Part shown: one piece after another, positions 50,265 to 60,129 of the stretch
Position numbering within the stretch: position 1 is the first letter of the stretch
Layout: each line of letters opens with the position of its first letter
Source of the DNA: Sulfuritalea sp.
GTDB taxonomy: Bacteria; Pseudomonadota; Gammaproteobacteria; Burkholderiales; Rhodocyclaceae
Direction of reading: 5' to 3'
Length of the DNA stretch: 64,000 nt
Assembly (NCBI GenBank): GCA_016712985.1
Contig: JADJQA010000015.1
Location: forward strand, 1 to 64,000
The notes under the pieces: model-generated
The model's input: only the letters and a program-made list of their open reading frames with translations
Told to the model about the DNA's origin: nothing
Databases searched by the model: none
Translations under genes and position numbers: made by a program

Positions 50265-51447
50265 ATGAACCGAATTGTCATGCTCTTCCTGCTCGGCTTG
50301 CTGGTTGCCTGCGGCGAAGGGGACAAGAAGGGACCGCCACCAGCAGCGCCTGGTGCCGCGTTGCCGCCGCCCGAGGTCGACGTGATCCTTGTCCAAGCGG
50401 GCAGCGCAACCATTACCCAGGATCTTCCAGGGCGTCTGTTGGCAGTGCGTTCCGCGCAAGTAAGGGCTCGCGTCGAAGGTGTCGTCGAGAAGCGCCTGTT
50501 CATCGAGGGTAGCGACATTGCGGCCGCAACGCCTTTGTTTCAGATCGATGCCCGGACCTACGCGGCGGCGGCAGCGGCGGCCGAGGCTGACCTGGTCGCG
50601 GCACGGTCGACTTTCGAACGTTACAAGCCGCTGCTGGGAATCAAGGCCGTCAGCCAGCAGGAGTATGACCAGGCCCAGGCGCGTTACATGCAGGCGGAAG
50701 CCGCATTGGCCAAGGCCAGCCTTGATCTGGAAAACTCCAGGCCGCGTTCCCCGATCTCGGGTCGCGTCGGGCGCGCCCTGGTGACCGAGGGCGCCCTCGT
50801 CGGCAAGGGCGAGGCGACGCACTTGGTGACGGTGGAGCAACTCGACCCGATCCGGGTCGAGTTCAGTCAATCCTATTCCGACCTCCTGCGCCTGCAACAA
50901 GCGGTGAAAAGTGGCAGGCAAAAAGGCGGATTCTGCACAGGTGGAACTGGTACTCGAAGACGGATCCATCCATCCCGTGAAGGGACGTCTGCAGTTCACC
51001 GACCTGGCGGTTGATCCCAATACCGGCTCGGTAGCATTGCGCGCCGAGTTTTCCAATCCGCGGCGTGAACTGCTGCCGGGAACCTTTGTCCGCGTGCGCT
51101 TTCCTCAGGCACGGATCGACGATGCGATTCGGGTGCCCCAGCGTGCCGTGATGGGAGGGCCGCAAGGGCAGTCGGTAATGATCGTCGACGTTGAAGGCAA
51201 GGTCATGCTTCGTCCGGTCAAAACCGGGGGCATGGCCGGGCCGGATTTTGTTGTCAGCGAGGGACTCGCGGGCGGCGAGCAAGTGATCGTCAATGGCTTG
51301 CAGAAGGTTCGGCCCGGTAGCGTGGTCAAGCCGGTGCCCTGGATTCCCGGAGCGCCGCTGCTCGCCGCATCGCCTGCCCCAGCCGCACCGTCGGGCGCCG
51401 CTTCGGCTGCCTCCAGGCCAGATGCGAAACCCGAAAAGAATAAGTAG
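50265..51447 (+). CDS. RND efflux periplasmic adaptor (MexA/AcrA family, frameshift)
   Basis: Membrane-fusion subunit of a tripartite efflux pump. A lipoprotein signal (RIVMLFLLGLLVACGEG, lipobox LVAC) anchors it in the inner membrane. The lipoyl/barrel-sandwich halves flank a coiled-coil hairpin (about residues 95-175), with the SPISGRVGRALVTEGALVG segment typical of AcrA. An extra A in the run at 50907-50910 shifts the frame between LQQAVK and VAGKKADSAQVELV; corrected length is about 394 residues. The C-terminal beta-barrel (DLAVDPNTGSVALRAEF) is intact. It is first in an operon with the RND pump and an outer-membrane channel; no regulator gene is adjacent. Confidence 0.92.
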
Positions 51448-51456
51448 GCGCTCACC

Positions 51457-54400
51457 TTGTTTGCCAAATTCTTTATTGACCGACCAATTTTTGCCTGGGT
51501 TATCGCGCTGATCATCCTGCTCGGTGGCGGCCTTGCCTTGCGCCAGTTGCCCGTCGCAAGCTATCCCGCTGTCGCACCGCCGGCGCTGGCCGTCACGGTC
51601 ACTTATCCCGGCGCTTCGGCGCAGGTGGTCGAGGAAACCGCGATCGCCCTGATCGAGCAGGAAATGAACGGCATCGAGCGCTTGCTTTACATGGAATCTG
51701 CGTCCGAACAGGGTATCGGCACCTTGACCCTGACATTCGAGTCCGGGACCAATCTGGATCTTGCCTCCGTCGAAACCCAGAATCGCATCAAGCGCGTCGA
51801 GGCGCGCCTTCCCGAGGACGTTCGGCGGTTGGGCATACCGGTGGTCAAATCGGCGCGCAATTACCTGCTGTTTCTTTCACTGTTTTCCCCGGACAAGAGC
51901 CGCGATTTCGTCGCACTCGGCAGCTACGCCGCGGCGAACGTTCTGGAGAATATCCGGCGCGTGCCGGGCGTCGGCGAGGCGATTCTGTTTGGTACCGAGT
52001 ACTCGATGCGCCTGTGGTTGCAGCCGGAAAAGCTGAATGCCTTCGGTCTGACATCCGCCGATGTCGCCAAGGCGGTACGGGCACAAAACACCCAGTTGGC
52101 CGCCGGCGAACTGGGGCAGGTTCCGGCGGCCGCCGGCCAGCAGTTGAATGCCGTGATTGTTACTCGCAGCCGTCTGGCAACGCCCCAGGAATTCGGCGAA
52201 GTGATTATCCGCAGCAGTCCCGATGGCGCCACGGTGCGGGTCAAGGACGTCGCACGGGTGGAACTCGGTGCGCAGGATTATTCGATCCAGGCACGGATTG
52301 ACGGCCAGCCGACCGCGGCGATTGCCGTGCGCATGGCGCCGGGGGCGAATGCACTGGACACGGCCAATGCGGTCAAGAGCAAGATGGCCGAGCTGGCCAA
52401 ATACTTCCCGCCAGGGATCGATTGGGTGGTGCCCTACGACACGTCCAAGTTCGTCGAAATCTCCATTCGCGAAGTGCTGATCACCTTGGTCGAGGCCATG
52501 ATCCTGGTTTTCCTGGTGATGTACCTGTTTCTCGAGAATCTGCGTGCGACCTTCATTCCGACCATAGTCGTCCCGGTGGCACTGGTCGGCGCGACAGTGG
52601 GTCTTTACATTGCCGGATATTCGATCAATGTCCTCACCCTGTTTGCCATGGTGCTCGCCATCGGTATCGTCGTCGATGACGCTATCGTGGTCGTCGAGAA
52701 CGTTGAGCGCATCATGAGCGAAGAAGGCCTCAGTCCACGCGATGCGACGCGCAAGGCGATGGACCAGATCATCGGCGCGATCATCGCCATCACCGTGGTG
52801 CTCTCCGCCGTGTTCGTGCCCATGGCTTTCTTCGGCGGTTCGACGGGCGCCATCTATCGCCAGTTCGCCGTGACTCTGGTGCTGACCATGATGTTCTCCG
52901 CACTGATGGCGCTGACACTCACTCCGGCCCTGTGTGCGACATTGCTCAAACATGAAGCCGGTCGCGATGCTGTGGTGCCTGCAACCGGGTTCTTCGGTTG
53001 GTTCAATCGTTTCTTTGCACGCACCACGACGGGCTACCGAAACAGCGTAGGGAGGATTCTCGGCAAACCCGTGCGCTGGTTGTTGGTCTACGCCGCAATT
53101 CTTGTCGCAACCGGCTGGCTATTCACCAAGCTGCCCGGCAGCTTCCTGCCCGAGGAGGATCAGGGCTACTTCATCAGCGTGGTGCAATTGCCGCCGGGGG
53201 CGACGCGCGAACGCACGCTGGAAGTGCTGGCCTCGGCCGAGCAGTTCTACCTGAAGCAGCAGGAAGTCGAGCATGTAATCGGCGTCGCCGGCTTTTCGTT
53301 TTTCGGCCGAGGACAGAACGCGGCGATTACCTTCGTCCGTCTGAAAGGCTGGGACGAGCGGCCCCTGCCCGAAAATTCGGCAAGCGCGGTGGTGCGCCGC
53401 GCCAACATGGCGTTTTCCCGCATCAAGCAGGCCATGATTTTTGCCATAAACGTGCCGCCGATTCCGGAACTGGCTGCGGTCGGCGGCTTCGATTTCCGTC
53501 TTCAGGATCGTAGCGGGCTGGGGCGCGACAAGCTGCTTGAAGCGCGCAACACCGCCCTCGGGCTTGCCGGCCAGAATCCGGCCCTGGCCGGAGTGCGGCC
53601 CGAGGGGCAGGAAGCCGGGCCGCAGGTCTTCCTCGATATCGATCGTCTCAAGGCCCGCGCGCTGGGTGTCGATCTGGCCGAACTCAACGAAACCCTGCAA
53701 TCTTCACTGGGCGTGGCCTACATCAATGATTTCGTACGCCAGGGACGCATCCTGCGGGTACAGATGCAGGCCGAGGCGGATACGCGCCGCACCCCGGAAG
53801 ACATCCTTCGCCTGCCGGTGAAAAACGCTCGCGGCGAGATGATCCCGCTGGCGGAATTGGCGCGAGCAAGCTGGATTGTCGGCAGTCCCAAGCTGGACCG
53901 CTACAACGGCTTGCCGGCAATGAAGATTTCCGGAAGTCCGGCCCCCGGCCGGTCCACCGGCGAGGCCATGGCGGCGATGGAAGAAGTCGCCAGAAAGCTG
54001 CCGCCCGGCGTCGGCTTCGAGTGGTCGGGCACCTCGTTCGAGGAGCGACTCTCCGGCAGCCAGGCGCCCTTCCTGTTCGGGATTTCGCTGATCGTGGTCT
54101 TCCTGTGCCTGGCCGCCCTGTATGAGAGCTGGTCGATTCCCGTATCGGTAATGCTGGTCGTGCCACTCGGGATCTTCGGTGCGGTGACTGCGGTGATGCT
54201 GCGCGGCCTGCCCAATGACGTGTACTTCAAGGTTGGCCTGATCGCCATCATCGGACTCTCGGCCAAGAATGCGATCCTGATCATCCAGTTTGCCCGCGAG
54301 CTTCAGGACCAGGGCAAGGAACTGGTCGAAGCCACGCTGGAGGCCTGCCGTCTGCGCTTCCGGCCGATCCTGATGACCTCGATCGCCTTTATCTTCGGCG

Positions 54401-54585
54401 TCTTGCCTCTGGCGATTTCGACAGGCGCCGGAGCCAATAGCCGCCATGCGATCGGCACCGGCGTCATGGGCGGCATGATCGCGGCAACCGTGCTGGCAGT
54501 ATTCCTCGTGCCGGTGTTCTTCGTCGTCGTGCGTCGCATCTTCCCCGGTCGTCCCCGTCATCACGAGGAGAAGCTCGATGCGTAG
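51457..54585 (+). CDS. RND multidrug efflux permease (HAE1, AcrB/MexB family)
   Basis: The proton-driven inner-membrane pump. The 1042-residue protein has twelve membrane helices. The N-terminus FAKFFIDRPIFAWVIALIIL is diagnostic, the TM4 region AMVLAIGIVVDDAIVVVEN carries the two essential aspartates, and FVPMAFFGGSTGAIYRQF is the HAE1 motif. The start is TTG 51457, 10 bases after the adaptor stop, matching the family's first residues. Substrates are probably hydrophobic drugs or solvents; this cannot be refined from sequence. The gene is intact. Confidence 0.95.
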   Translation: MFAKFFIDRPIFAWVIALIILLGGGLALRQLPVASYPAVAPPALAVTVTYPGASAQVVEETAIALIEQEMNGIERLLYMESASEQGIGTLTLTFESGTNLDLASVETQNRIKRVEARLPEDVRRLGIPVVKSARNYLLFLSLFSPDKSRDFVALGSYAAANVLENIRRVPGVGEAILFGTEYSMRLWLQPEKLNAFGLTSADVAKAVRAQNTQLAAGELGQVPAAAGQQLNAVIVTRSRLATPQEFGEVIIRSSPDGATVRVKDVARVELGAQDYSIQARIDGQPTAAIAVRMAPGANALDTANAVKSKMAELAKYFPPGIDWVVPYDTSKFVEISIREVLITLVEAMILVFLVMYLFLENLRATFIPTIVVPVALVGATVGLYIAGYSINVLTLFAMVLAIGIVVDDAIVVVENVERIMSEEGLSPRDATRKAMDQIIGAIIAITVVLSAVFVPMAFFGGSTGAIYRQFAVTLVLTMMFSALMALTLTPALCATLLKHEAGRDAVVPATGFFGWFNRFFARTTTGYRNSVGRILGKPVRWLLVYAAILVATGWLFTKLPGSFLPEEDQGYFISVVQLPPGATRERTLEVLASAEQFYLKQQEVEHVIGVAGFSFFGRGQNAAITFVRLKGWDERPLPENSASAVVRRANMAFSRIKQAMIFAINVPPIPELAAVGGFDFRLQDRSGLGRDKLLEARNTALGLAGQNPALAGVRPEGQEAGPQVFLDIDRLKARALGVDLAELNETLQSSLGVAYINDFVRQGRILRVQMQAEADTRRTPEDILRLPVKNARGEMIPLAELARASWIVGSPKLDRYNGLPAMKISGSPAPGRSTGEAMAAMEEVARKLPPGVGFEWSGTSFEERLSGSQAPFLFGISLIVVFLCLAALYESWSIPVSVMLVVPLGIFGAVTAVMLRGLPNDVYFKVGLIAIIGLSAKNAILIIQFARELQDQGKELVEATLEACRLRFRPILMTSIAFIFGVLPLAISTGAGANSRHAIGTGVMGGMIAATVLAVFLVPVFFVVVRRIFPGRPRHHEEKLDA

Positions 54586-55965
54586 GGCCGTTCCGCCGAT
54601 GGCGGCGCTGCTCCTCGCCGCTTGTTCCTTTACGCCCGATTATCGGCGCCCCGAGGCGCCGGTGCCCGCCGCCTGGCCGGTGGAGGCGACAGTCGGTGTT
54701 TCCACTACGGCGTTCGTTACTGACTGGCGCGCGTTTTTCCCCGATCCGCGCCTGCAGGGATTGATCGCCGCGGCCCTGGAACACAACCGCGATCTGCGTA
54801 TCGCCGTCGCGCGCGTCGACGAGGCGCGCGCCCTGGCCGGCATTGCCCACGCCGAGCGGTTTCCGAGCGTCGATTTTGCCGCGCTACGGACAGTCTCGGA
54901 TATTCCAGCGGATCTTTCGGCGACAGGCCGCCGATCCAACAGCCAGCGCAATGACGTCAATCTCGCCGTTACGTCGTTCGAGCTGGATTTCTGGGGTCGG
55001 GTTAAAAGCCTTGACGATGCAGGACGCGCCAGTTTTCTTGCCAGCGACTATGCGCGCCAGGCCTTCCAGTTGTCGTTGATCGCCGACGTGGCGGATGCCT
55101 GGCTCAGTCTGCTGGAACTTGGCGAGCGCCTGGAACTGGCCCAGGCGACAGCCAGGAGCCGCGAAGAAACCCGCACGCTCACAGGCCGCCGCCGTGATGT
55201 CGGGCTCGCCAGCGAGCTCGACTATCTGCAAGCCGAAGGTGCGGTGCAAGGGACGCGCGCTGCCGCGGCCAATCTGGCGCGCAGCTACGCGGCCGCGGAA
55301 AACGCCTTGCGCTTGCTGGTCGGTGATTCGTTCACGCTTGGCGATGGCGGCAGGCTGGCGCAACAGGGCTTGATTGCCGACGTGGTGGTGGGCCTGCCGG
55401 CCGACGTGCTCCTGGCTCGCCCGGATGTCCTGTCGGCCGAGCAGCAACTCATCGCAGCCAACGCCAACATCGGCGCCGCGCGCGCCGCCTTCCTGCCGAA
55501 GATACTGCTTACCGCCGCCGCCGGGACGGCCAGTTCCGCTCTCGCGGGCTTGTTCGATGCCGGTAGCGGCGCCTGGGCTTTCGCGCCTGTCTTGCGCCTG
55601 CCGCTGTTCGATGCCGGGCGCACCAGCGGCAATCTCGATCTGGCAACGGCGCGCAAGAACATTGCTGTTGCCGAGTACGAGAAGGTAATTCAGCAGGCAT
55701 TTCGCGAAGTCGCCGATCTGCTTGCCGCGCGCAGCCTGCTGGCCGAGGGCTGCAGGCGCTGGAAGCCACTGTCGCGGCGCAAAGCCAGCGCCTGGTGATT
55801 GTCGAGGCGCGCTACTGGGCGGGTGTTTCCAATTATCTTGAGTTGCATGACGCCCAGCGAGACAAATTTGTCGCGCAGCAGGCGGCCTTGGTGACGCGGC
55901 GACAGTTGCTGTCGGTCGCGGCGAACTTCTACAAAGCGCTCGGAGGCGGGGTGGCTGTGCAGTGA
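54578..55965 (+). CDS. Outer-membrane efflux channel (OprM/NodT family, frameshift)
   Basis: The TolC-like exit duct of the pump. It has a lipoprotein signal (MAALLLAACSF, lipobox LLAAC) and two repeated coiled-coil modules with the family segments PDPRLQGLIAAALEHNRDLRIA and RNDVNLAVTSFELDFWGRV in short pieces, and LLARPDVLSAEQQLIAANANIGAARAAF in the second half. A missing base near 55746 (LLAE then LQALEATVAAQ) breaks the frame; the corrected protein ends at 55965, about 462 residues. Its ATG overlaps the pump stop by 8 bases. Confidence 0.92.
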
Positions 55966-56023
55966 AGCTGCCAAGCGCAGCTTGCGCACGCAGCGCCTGA
56001 GGTGGCGGCTCTGCGACGAAGGC

Positions 56024-56584
56024 TTACAGCGCGCGCTTGACCGTCAACGCGCCACGAACCTGACCCTCGCGGTAGTCGATCGCCTTGTCGGCCGGATAAA
56101 GCTCCGTCAGTCGGGCCTTGACTTCGGGAGTGATCTTGTCGGGCCCGCCGTGACAGTTGAGGCAGAGGGCCTGCGTGGGTAGTGCCTTCATGTAGCGCAG
56201 GGTGCGCTTGTCGCCCTCGCTGACGATTTCGGCCTTCTCCATCATGGCGGCGTTCTCGCCGGCGGCGCGACGGCGGTCAAAGTCCTCCAGCACGGCGCGT
56301 TCCCAAGCATCGGGCGCCGCCTCGGGGTTACGGTTCTTCAGGCTGACGCGGCGAATTGCCCACCCGGTTGTCTGGGATGCGGCCGCAGCCATCTTCGGCG
56401 CCTTTTCGCTGCAGGCCGCGATGGCGCCGTGGAGGCTGCCCTTGTCGATCTCTTCCTGCACCATCTGCAAGAGCTTGGGCGGAATCGCCAGTGCGGTCTT
56501 CCTGGTTTCGGCAATCAATGCGGCATCATCGGCCAGCGCGCCAAAGGCGGTGATGGCGAGCGTGGCGGCAAACAACTTTTTCAT
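56024..56584 (-). CDS. DUF3365 (Tll0287-like) c-type haem protein
   Basis: A 186-residue periplasmic protein with a signal peptide (KKLFAATLAITAFGALA) and one haem-c site (CLNCHGG) near residue 145. The N-terminal part (ALIAETRKTALAIPPKLLQMV, IAACSEKAP, WAIRRVSLKNRNPEA) matches the DUF3365 PAS-like haem fold, found alone or as the sensor of histidine kinases. A role in redox or gas sensing is plausible but unproven. It is convergent with the efflux operon and not clearly linked to it. Confidence 0.82.
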   Translation of the reverse strand: MKKLFAATLAITAFGALADDAALIAETRKTALAIPPKLLQMVQEEIDKGSLHGAIAACSEKAPKMAAAASQTTGWAIRRVSLKNRNPEAAPDAWERAVLEDFDRRRAAGENAAMMEKAEIVSEGDKRTLRYMKALPTQALCLNCHGGPDKITPEVKARLTELYPADKAIDYREGQVRGALTVKRAL

Positions 56585-56669
56585 GGTCGATTTCTCCCTT
56601 TGAATTGGTCGGGCGCAATCTTCGGCGAGGCTTGCGCATGGCACCACGTCAGCATTGGCTTTACGGGTC

Positions 56670-57238
56670 TCAGGCCAGTCGCTGGAGGCGCTTTTCCAGT
56701 CGCGCGACGTCGTCGCGCAGACGGTCGATGTCAGCGGTAAAGTCGGCGATGGCGATCCGGCCTGCGATCAGCGGTTGCTCTTCGGTGAAGTACTCGGCGA
56801 GGTTTTCGGCGAAATTTCGTGCGGCTTGTTTCTGCCACGCTGCAAATTCCCGCGTGCTGCTGACCATGCGGCGGGCCGCGATATCGCCGACGATTTTCGA
56901 GAGATCTTCCTCGGCGTCCCAGCGCAGATTGCGAATGACGAATCCCAGTGCCTCGGCGAATTCCGCCGAGCCTTCGATGCGCGCCGCACGCATCAGGGGC
57001 GTCCTTGCCCTGTAGCGCCAGCAAGGGCGTTGCGGCCGGCAGTGAAATACGACTTCCAGTTGGGCTTCAGGGAGGTGCCGCAATGCAACCATCGTCAGCA
57101 ACCAAAAGCCGCCTCGAAGGGCGGCAGTTTGATTTGCGCGGTGTGCCCAGCGAAGGGGACGAGCTTTTCGCGCGCCCAGGATGCCTGCCCGAGCAGGTGA
57201 TTGATCGCGGCGATCAGTGGCGCGGGCAGGGCTTGCAT
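56670..57238 (-). CDS. ubiJ: Ubiquinone biosynthesis accessory factor UbiJ (frameshifted)
   Basis: A SCP2-domain lipid-binding scaffold of the ubiquinone-synthesis complex. It begins MQALPAPLIAAINHLLGQ at 57238 and reads to FEAAFG, then changes frame at least twice between 57000 and 57130 (SLPAATPLLALQGKDA in one frame), and continues intact from MRAARIEGSAEFAEALGFV to LRDDVARLEKRLQRLA. The C-terminal helical part with EYFTEEQPLIA is typical of UbiJ. Corrected length is about 190 residues. It is near ubiE, as in many Proteobacteria, though the usual ubiB is not here. Confidence 0.8.
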
Positions 57239-57243
57239 GAAAG

Positions 57244-58140
57244 TCAGGCCTGCTGAATGCCGGCGACGTTCCAGCCGCGACTGCCGTCGATCGGCTTGAC
57301 CAGATGCCAGACCTCGCTGAAGGCTTCAGGCGCGGCGTCGGCTTCCTCGCGCAATTGGCCGGAGAAATGCACGCTGGCGATATGGCGGCCGTCTTCGGTG
57401 ATGACTTCGAGCAGTTCGGCGTCGAGCTGCATGACGTCGGTTTCCTGGGCCTTTTTGCCGCGTTCCTGATGCTGCATCTTGATCTCGGCGAACATCTCGG
57501 GCGTGCTGAATTGGCGGATGTCGTCCATGTCGCCACGGTCGTTGGCCGCTTGCAGGCGCACGAAGTTGAGCTTGGCCTGGCGCAGGAAGCCTGCGGCGTC
57601 GAAATCGGCCGGGATGTTACGGGAAGCCGCGTCAACCGCCGTGCCAGCGCCAGCGCTGTGCGTCCCTCCGGGAACTCCCGATCCCTCGAATTGGGCGGGC
57701 GCCGGATTGAAGTTCGCCGGCGCGGAAGTGCCCGAGCCGGCACCGGCATAGTGCATGCCGGCTTCAGGCGAGCGCTTTCTCATCAGCCAGCGCACCACAA
57801 AGAAAGCCGCCCCCACCAGCGCCAGAATCAGCAGCATGTTGGCCATGCCTTCGCCCATGCCGAAGTGCGACAGCAGTGCGGCGATGCCGAGACCGGCCGC
57901 AAGGCCTGCCAAAGGTCCGAGGAAGCGGCTCATGCCGGCCGGTTTGGCGGCAGCAGCAGGGGCCGCCGCCGCAGGGGCAGCGGCCGGCTTGCCGGCCTGT
58001 GTCGGAGCGGAAGGCGCCGGCGTTGCCTGACGCTTCATTCCAATAGAGCCACCACCACCCAGGCGCTTGGCTTCGGCAACGGGAACCATCAGGCTGAGCC
58101 CTATCACGGCGGCAAAGGCCGCTATCACTAATCGCTTCAT
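57244..58140 (-). CDS. Tim44-like domain membrane protein
   Basis: A 298-residue protein with a signal-like N-terminal segment (KRLVIAAFAAVIGLSLMVP), a Gly/Ala/Pro-rich linker (about residues 28-68), one or two membrane helices (LAAGLGIAALLSHF, MLLILALVGAAFFVVRWLM) and a C-terminal Tim44-like domain from about residue 180 (FLRQAKLNFVRLQAANDRGD, DVMQLDAELLEV, AFSEVWHLVKP). Bacterial members are common in Betaproteobacteria, but their function is unclear. Located between ubiE and ubiJ on the same strand with gaps of 5 and 16 bases, so co-transcribed. Confidence 0.85.
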   Translation of the reverse strand: MKRLVIAAFAAVIGLSLMVPVAEAKRLGGGGSIGMKRQATPAPSAPTQAGKPAAAPAAAAPAAAAKPAGMSRFLGPLAGLAAGLGIAALLSHFGMGEGMANMLLILALVGAAFFVVRWLMRKRSPEAGMHYAGAGSGTSAPANFNPAPAQFEGSGVPGGTHSAGAGTAVDAASRNIPADFDAAGFLRQAKLNFVRLQAANDRGDMDDIRQFSTPEMFAEIKMQHQERGKKAQETDVMQLDAELLEVITEDGRHIASVHFSGQLREEADAAPEAFSEVWHLVKPIDGSRGWNVAGIQQA

Positions 58141-58156
58141 TGTTTCTTTCTCCTCG

Positions 58157-58888
58157 CTAGAACTTGTAACCCCGATGCAGCGCGACGACGCCGGCTGTCA
58201 GGTTGAACACTTCGACACGCTCCAGGCCGGCTTGTTCCATCAGGGCCTTGAGCGCGGCCTGATCGGGATGCATGCGGATCGATTCGGCCAGATAGCGATA
58301 GGATTCGGCATCTCCGGCGATCTTTCCGCCGAGCCATGGTAGCAGCTTGAACGAGTACGCGTCGTAGACCCTTTCCAGGGGTTTCCACACTTTAGAAAAT
58401 TCAAGCACCAACAGTCGTCCGCCAGGTCGCAGCACGCGGCGCATTTCCGCCAGAGCGTTATCCTTATGCGTCATGTTGCGCAGGCCGAAGGCGACCGTGA
58501 CGATGTCGAAATAATTGTCGGGGAAGGGCAGCTTTTCTGCGTCGCATTGCGCTACCGGCGCCAGCACACCTTCGTCAAGCAGACGATCACGGCCGACGCC
58601 GAGCATGGCATTGTTGATGTCGGTGAGCCAGACTTCCCACCTCGCGCCAACACGATGGGCGAAGGCCGAAGCGAGGTCGGCCGTGCCGCCGGCAACGTCG
58701 AGCACGCGGTCGCCCGTTCGAGGAGCGGCGATCTCGATGGTGAAGCTCTTCCAGCGTCGATGCAAGCCCAGCGACATGAGATCGTTCATCACGTCGTATT
58801 TCTGCGCTACCGACGAGAAAACGCCCGCGACGCGCTGCGCCTTTTCTGTTTCTTCTACGCTTTCAAAGCCGAAATGGGTTCTTGGCAT
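58157..58888 (-). CDS. ubiE: Ubiquinone/menaquinone methyltransferase UbiE
   Basis: C-methylates the benzoquinol intermediate of ubiquinone (and demethylmenaquinol where made) using S-adenosylmethionine. The N-terminal THFGFESVEETEKAQRVAGVF, the YDVMNDLMSLGLHR motif, the SAM site VLDVAGGTADLA, and FGLRNMTHKDNALAEMRRVL are all present. From ATG 58888 it is 243 residues. It lies between the DUF971 gene and the Tim44-like gene on the minus strand. Confidence 0.95.
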   Translation of the reverse strand: MPRTHFGFESVEETEKAQRVAGVFSSVAQKYDVMNDLMSLGLHRRWKSFTIEIAAPRTGDRVLDVAGGTADLASAFAHRVGARWEVWLTDINNAMLGVGRDRLLDEGVLAPVAQCDAEKLPFPDNYFDIVTVAFGLRNMTHKDNALAEMRRVLRPGGRLLVLEFSKVWKPLERVYDAYSFKLLPWLGGKIAGDAESYRYLAESIRMHPDQAALKALMEQAGLERVEVFNLTAGVVALHRGYKF

Positions 58889-58905
58889 TGCTGATGACCC
58901 GGCTC

Positions 58906-59325
58906 TCAATGGCTTCCACAGCCACCGGACTTCGGAGGCAGTGTTGTCGAATCTATATCGCGGCTGCCACCGGCTTTTTCAAGTCGCTCAAGATACTCTG
59001 CCCACAGCGCCTCCTGGTTGGCGGCAAGACCATGAAGCCAGTCCCACGAGTAAATGCCGGTGTTATGACCGTCGGAGAAGGTCGGCTGCACCGCGTAGTT
59101 GCCGACAGGCTCCAGCGCGGTGATTTCGACATTGCGCTTGCCGGTTTGCAGCGTTTCCTGTCCCGGACCATGACCGCGTACTTCCGCGGAGGGACTGCAG
59201 ACGCGCAGGAACTCGGCGGGCAACTGGTAGTGGCCACCGTCATCGAACTTGAGTTCCAATATTCGTGATTTCTTGTGCAGCGTGATCTCGGTGGGGATCG
59301 GGGTCTTGCGGTCGAGACCTGACAT
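58906..59325 (-). CDS. DUF971 family protein
   Basis: A 139-residue cytosolic protein with the DUF971 fold, homologous to the N-terminal domain of gamma-butyrobetaine hydroxylase: PTEITLHKKSRILELKFDDG, YQLPAEFLRVCSPSAEVRGHG, VGNYAVQPTFSDGHNTGIYSW in shorter pieces, then YLERLEKAG. The tail ends with GGCGSH. ATG 59325 has an AAGGAG site upstream. A stand-alone DUF971 next to ubiE is common in Betaproteobacteria. Some relatives are linked to Fe-S cluster biology, but nothing here shows a function. Confidence 0.87.
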   Translation of the reverse strand: MSGLDRKTPIPTEITLHKKSRILELKFDDGGHYQLPAEFLRVCSPSAEVRGHGPGQETLQTGKRNVEITALEPVGNYAVQPTFSDGHNTGIYSWDWLHGLAANQEALWAEYLERLEKAGGSRDIDSTTLPPKSGGCGSH

Positions 59326-59380
59326 GGTGGCAACTCCTTGACTGGGCCGGCTATCATAGCGCACACCGCCGCCCGGATCG

Positions 59381-59409
59381 ATGTCATGGAACCGTCATCA
59401 AGCTGCAAT
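59381..59409 (+). promoter_or_regulatory. Pho box upstream of phoB
   Basis: Three 7-base half-sites recur at exact 11-base spacing: ATGTCAT (59381), CCGTCAT (59392) and CTGCAAT (59403). They match the PhoB half-site CTGTCAT with one, one and two mismatches. The last ends 33 bases before the phoB start, consistent with autoregulation under phosphate limitation. Confidence 0.7.
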
Positions 59410-59442
59410 ACACTTGGCGTTGTTGCGTAGCCTCAATAACCC

Positions 59443-60129
59443 ATGCCCGCCACCATACTGGTAGTTGAAGATGAACCGGCGATCCAGTCGCTGATCGAGG
59501 TCAATCTGCGCCGTGCGGGCCATGCCGTACAACTCGCGCCCGATGCCGAAACCGCGCGACGGCTGGTACAGGAAGCTTTGCCCGATCTGGTTCTCCTCGA
59601 CTGGATGCTGCCGGGGATGAGCGGCGTCGACTTCGCGCGTTTGTTGCGCAGCGAGGCGCGAACCCGTCTGTTGCCGATCATCATGCTCACCGCGCGAGCC
59701 GAGGAACGCGACAAGATTGAAGGCCTGGACCTGGGTGCCGACGACTACGTGACCAAGCCTTTCAGTCCGCGCGAGCTGACGGCGCGCATCAAGGCGGTCT
59801 TGCGTCGGCACGCACCGCAGGCCACCGAGGATGTTGTCGAGCTCGGCGGCTTGCGGCTCGATCCGGCGACGCACCGGATTACGGCCGGGAGCGCGGAGGT
59901 GAATCTCGGTCCCACGGAATTTCGCCTGCTGCATTTCCTTATGACCCATCCGGAGAGGGTGCATGGCCGCTCGCAATTACTCGATCAAGTGTGGGGCGAC
60001 CACGTTTTTGTTGAAGAGCGCACGGTGGATGTGCATATTCGCCGTCTGCGCGCTGCGCTGGAGGAAAGTGGACATGACGCGCTGATCCAGACGGTACGCG
60101 GCAGCGGTTACCGGATTTCGGCGGTGTGA
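59443..60129 (+). CDS. phoB: Phosphate regulon response regulator PhoB
   Basis: An OmpR-family transcription factor activated by PhoR. The receiver domain has DE at residues 10-11, phospho-acceptor Asp53 in LLDWMLPG and Lys105 in DYVTKPFSP. The winged-helix domain includes LGPTEFRLLHFLMTHPERVHGR in pieces, and DVHIRRLRAAL. Length is 228 residues, as expected. A three-unit Pho box precedes it, and its stop overlaps the GTG start of phoR. Confidence 0.95.
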   Translation: MPATILVVEDEPAIQSLIEVNLRRAGHAVQLAPDAETARRLVQEALPDLVLLDWMLPGMSGVDFARLLRSEARTRLLPIIMLTARAEERDKIEGLDLGADDYVTKPFSPRELTARIKAVLRRHAPQATEDVVELGGLRLDPATHRITAGSAEVNLGPTEFRLLHFLMTHPERVHGRSQLLDQVWGDHVFVEERTVDVHIRRLRAALEESGHDALIQTVRGSGYRISAV

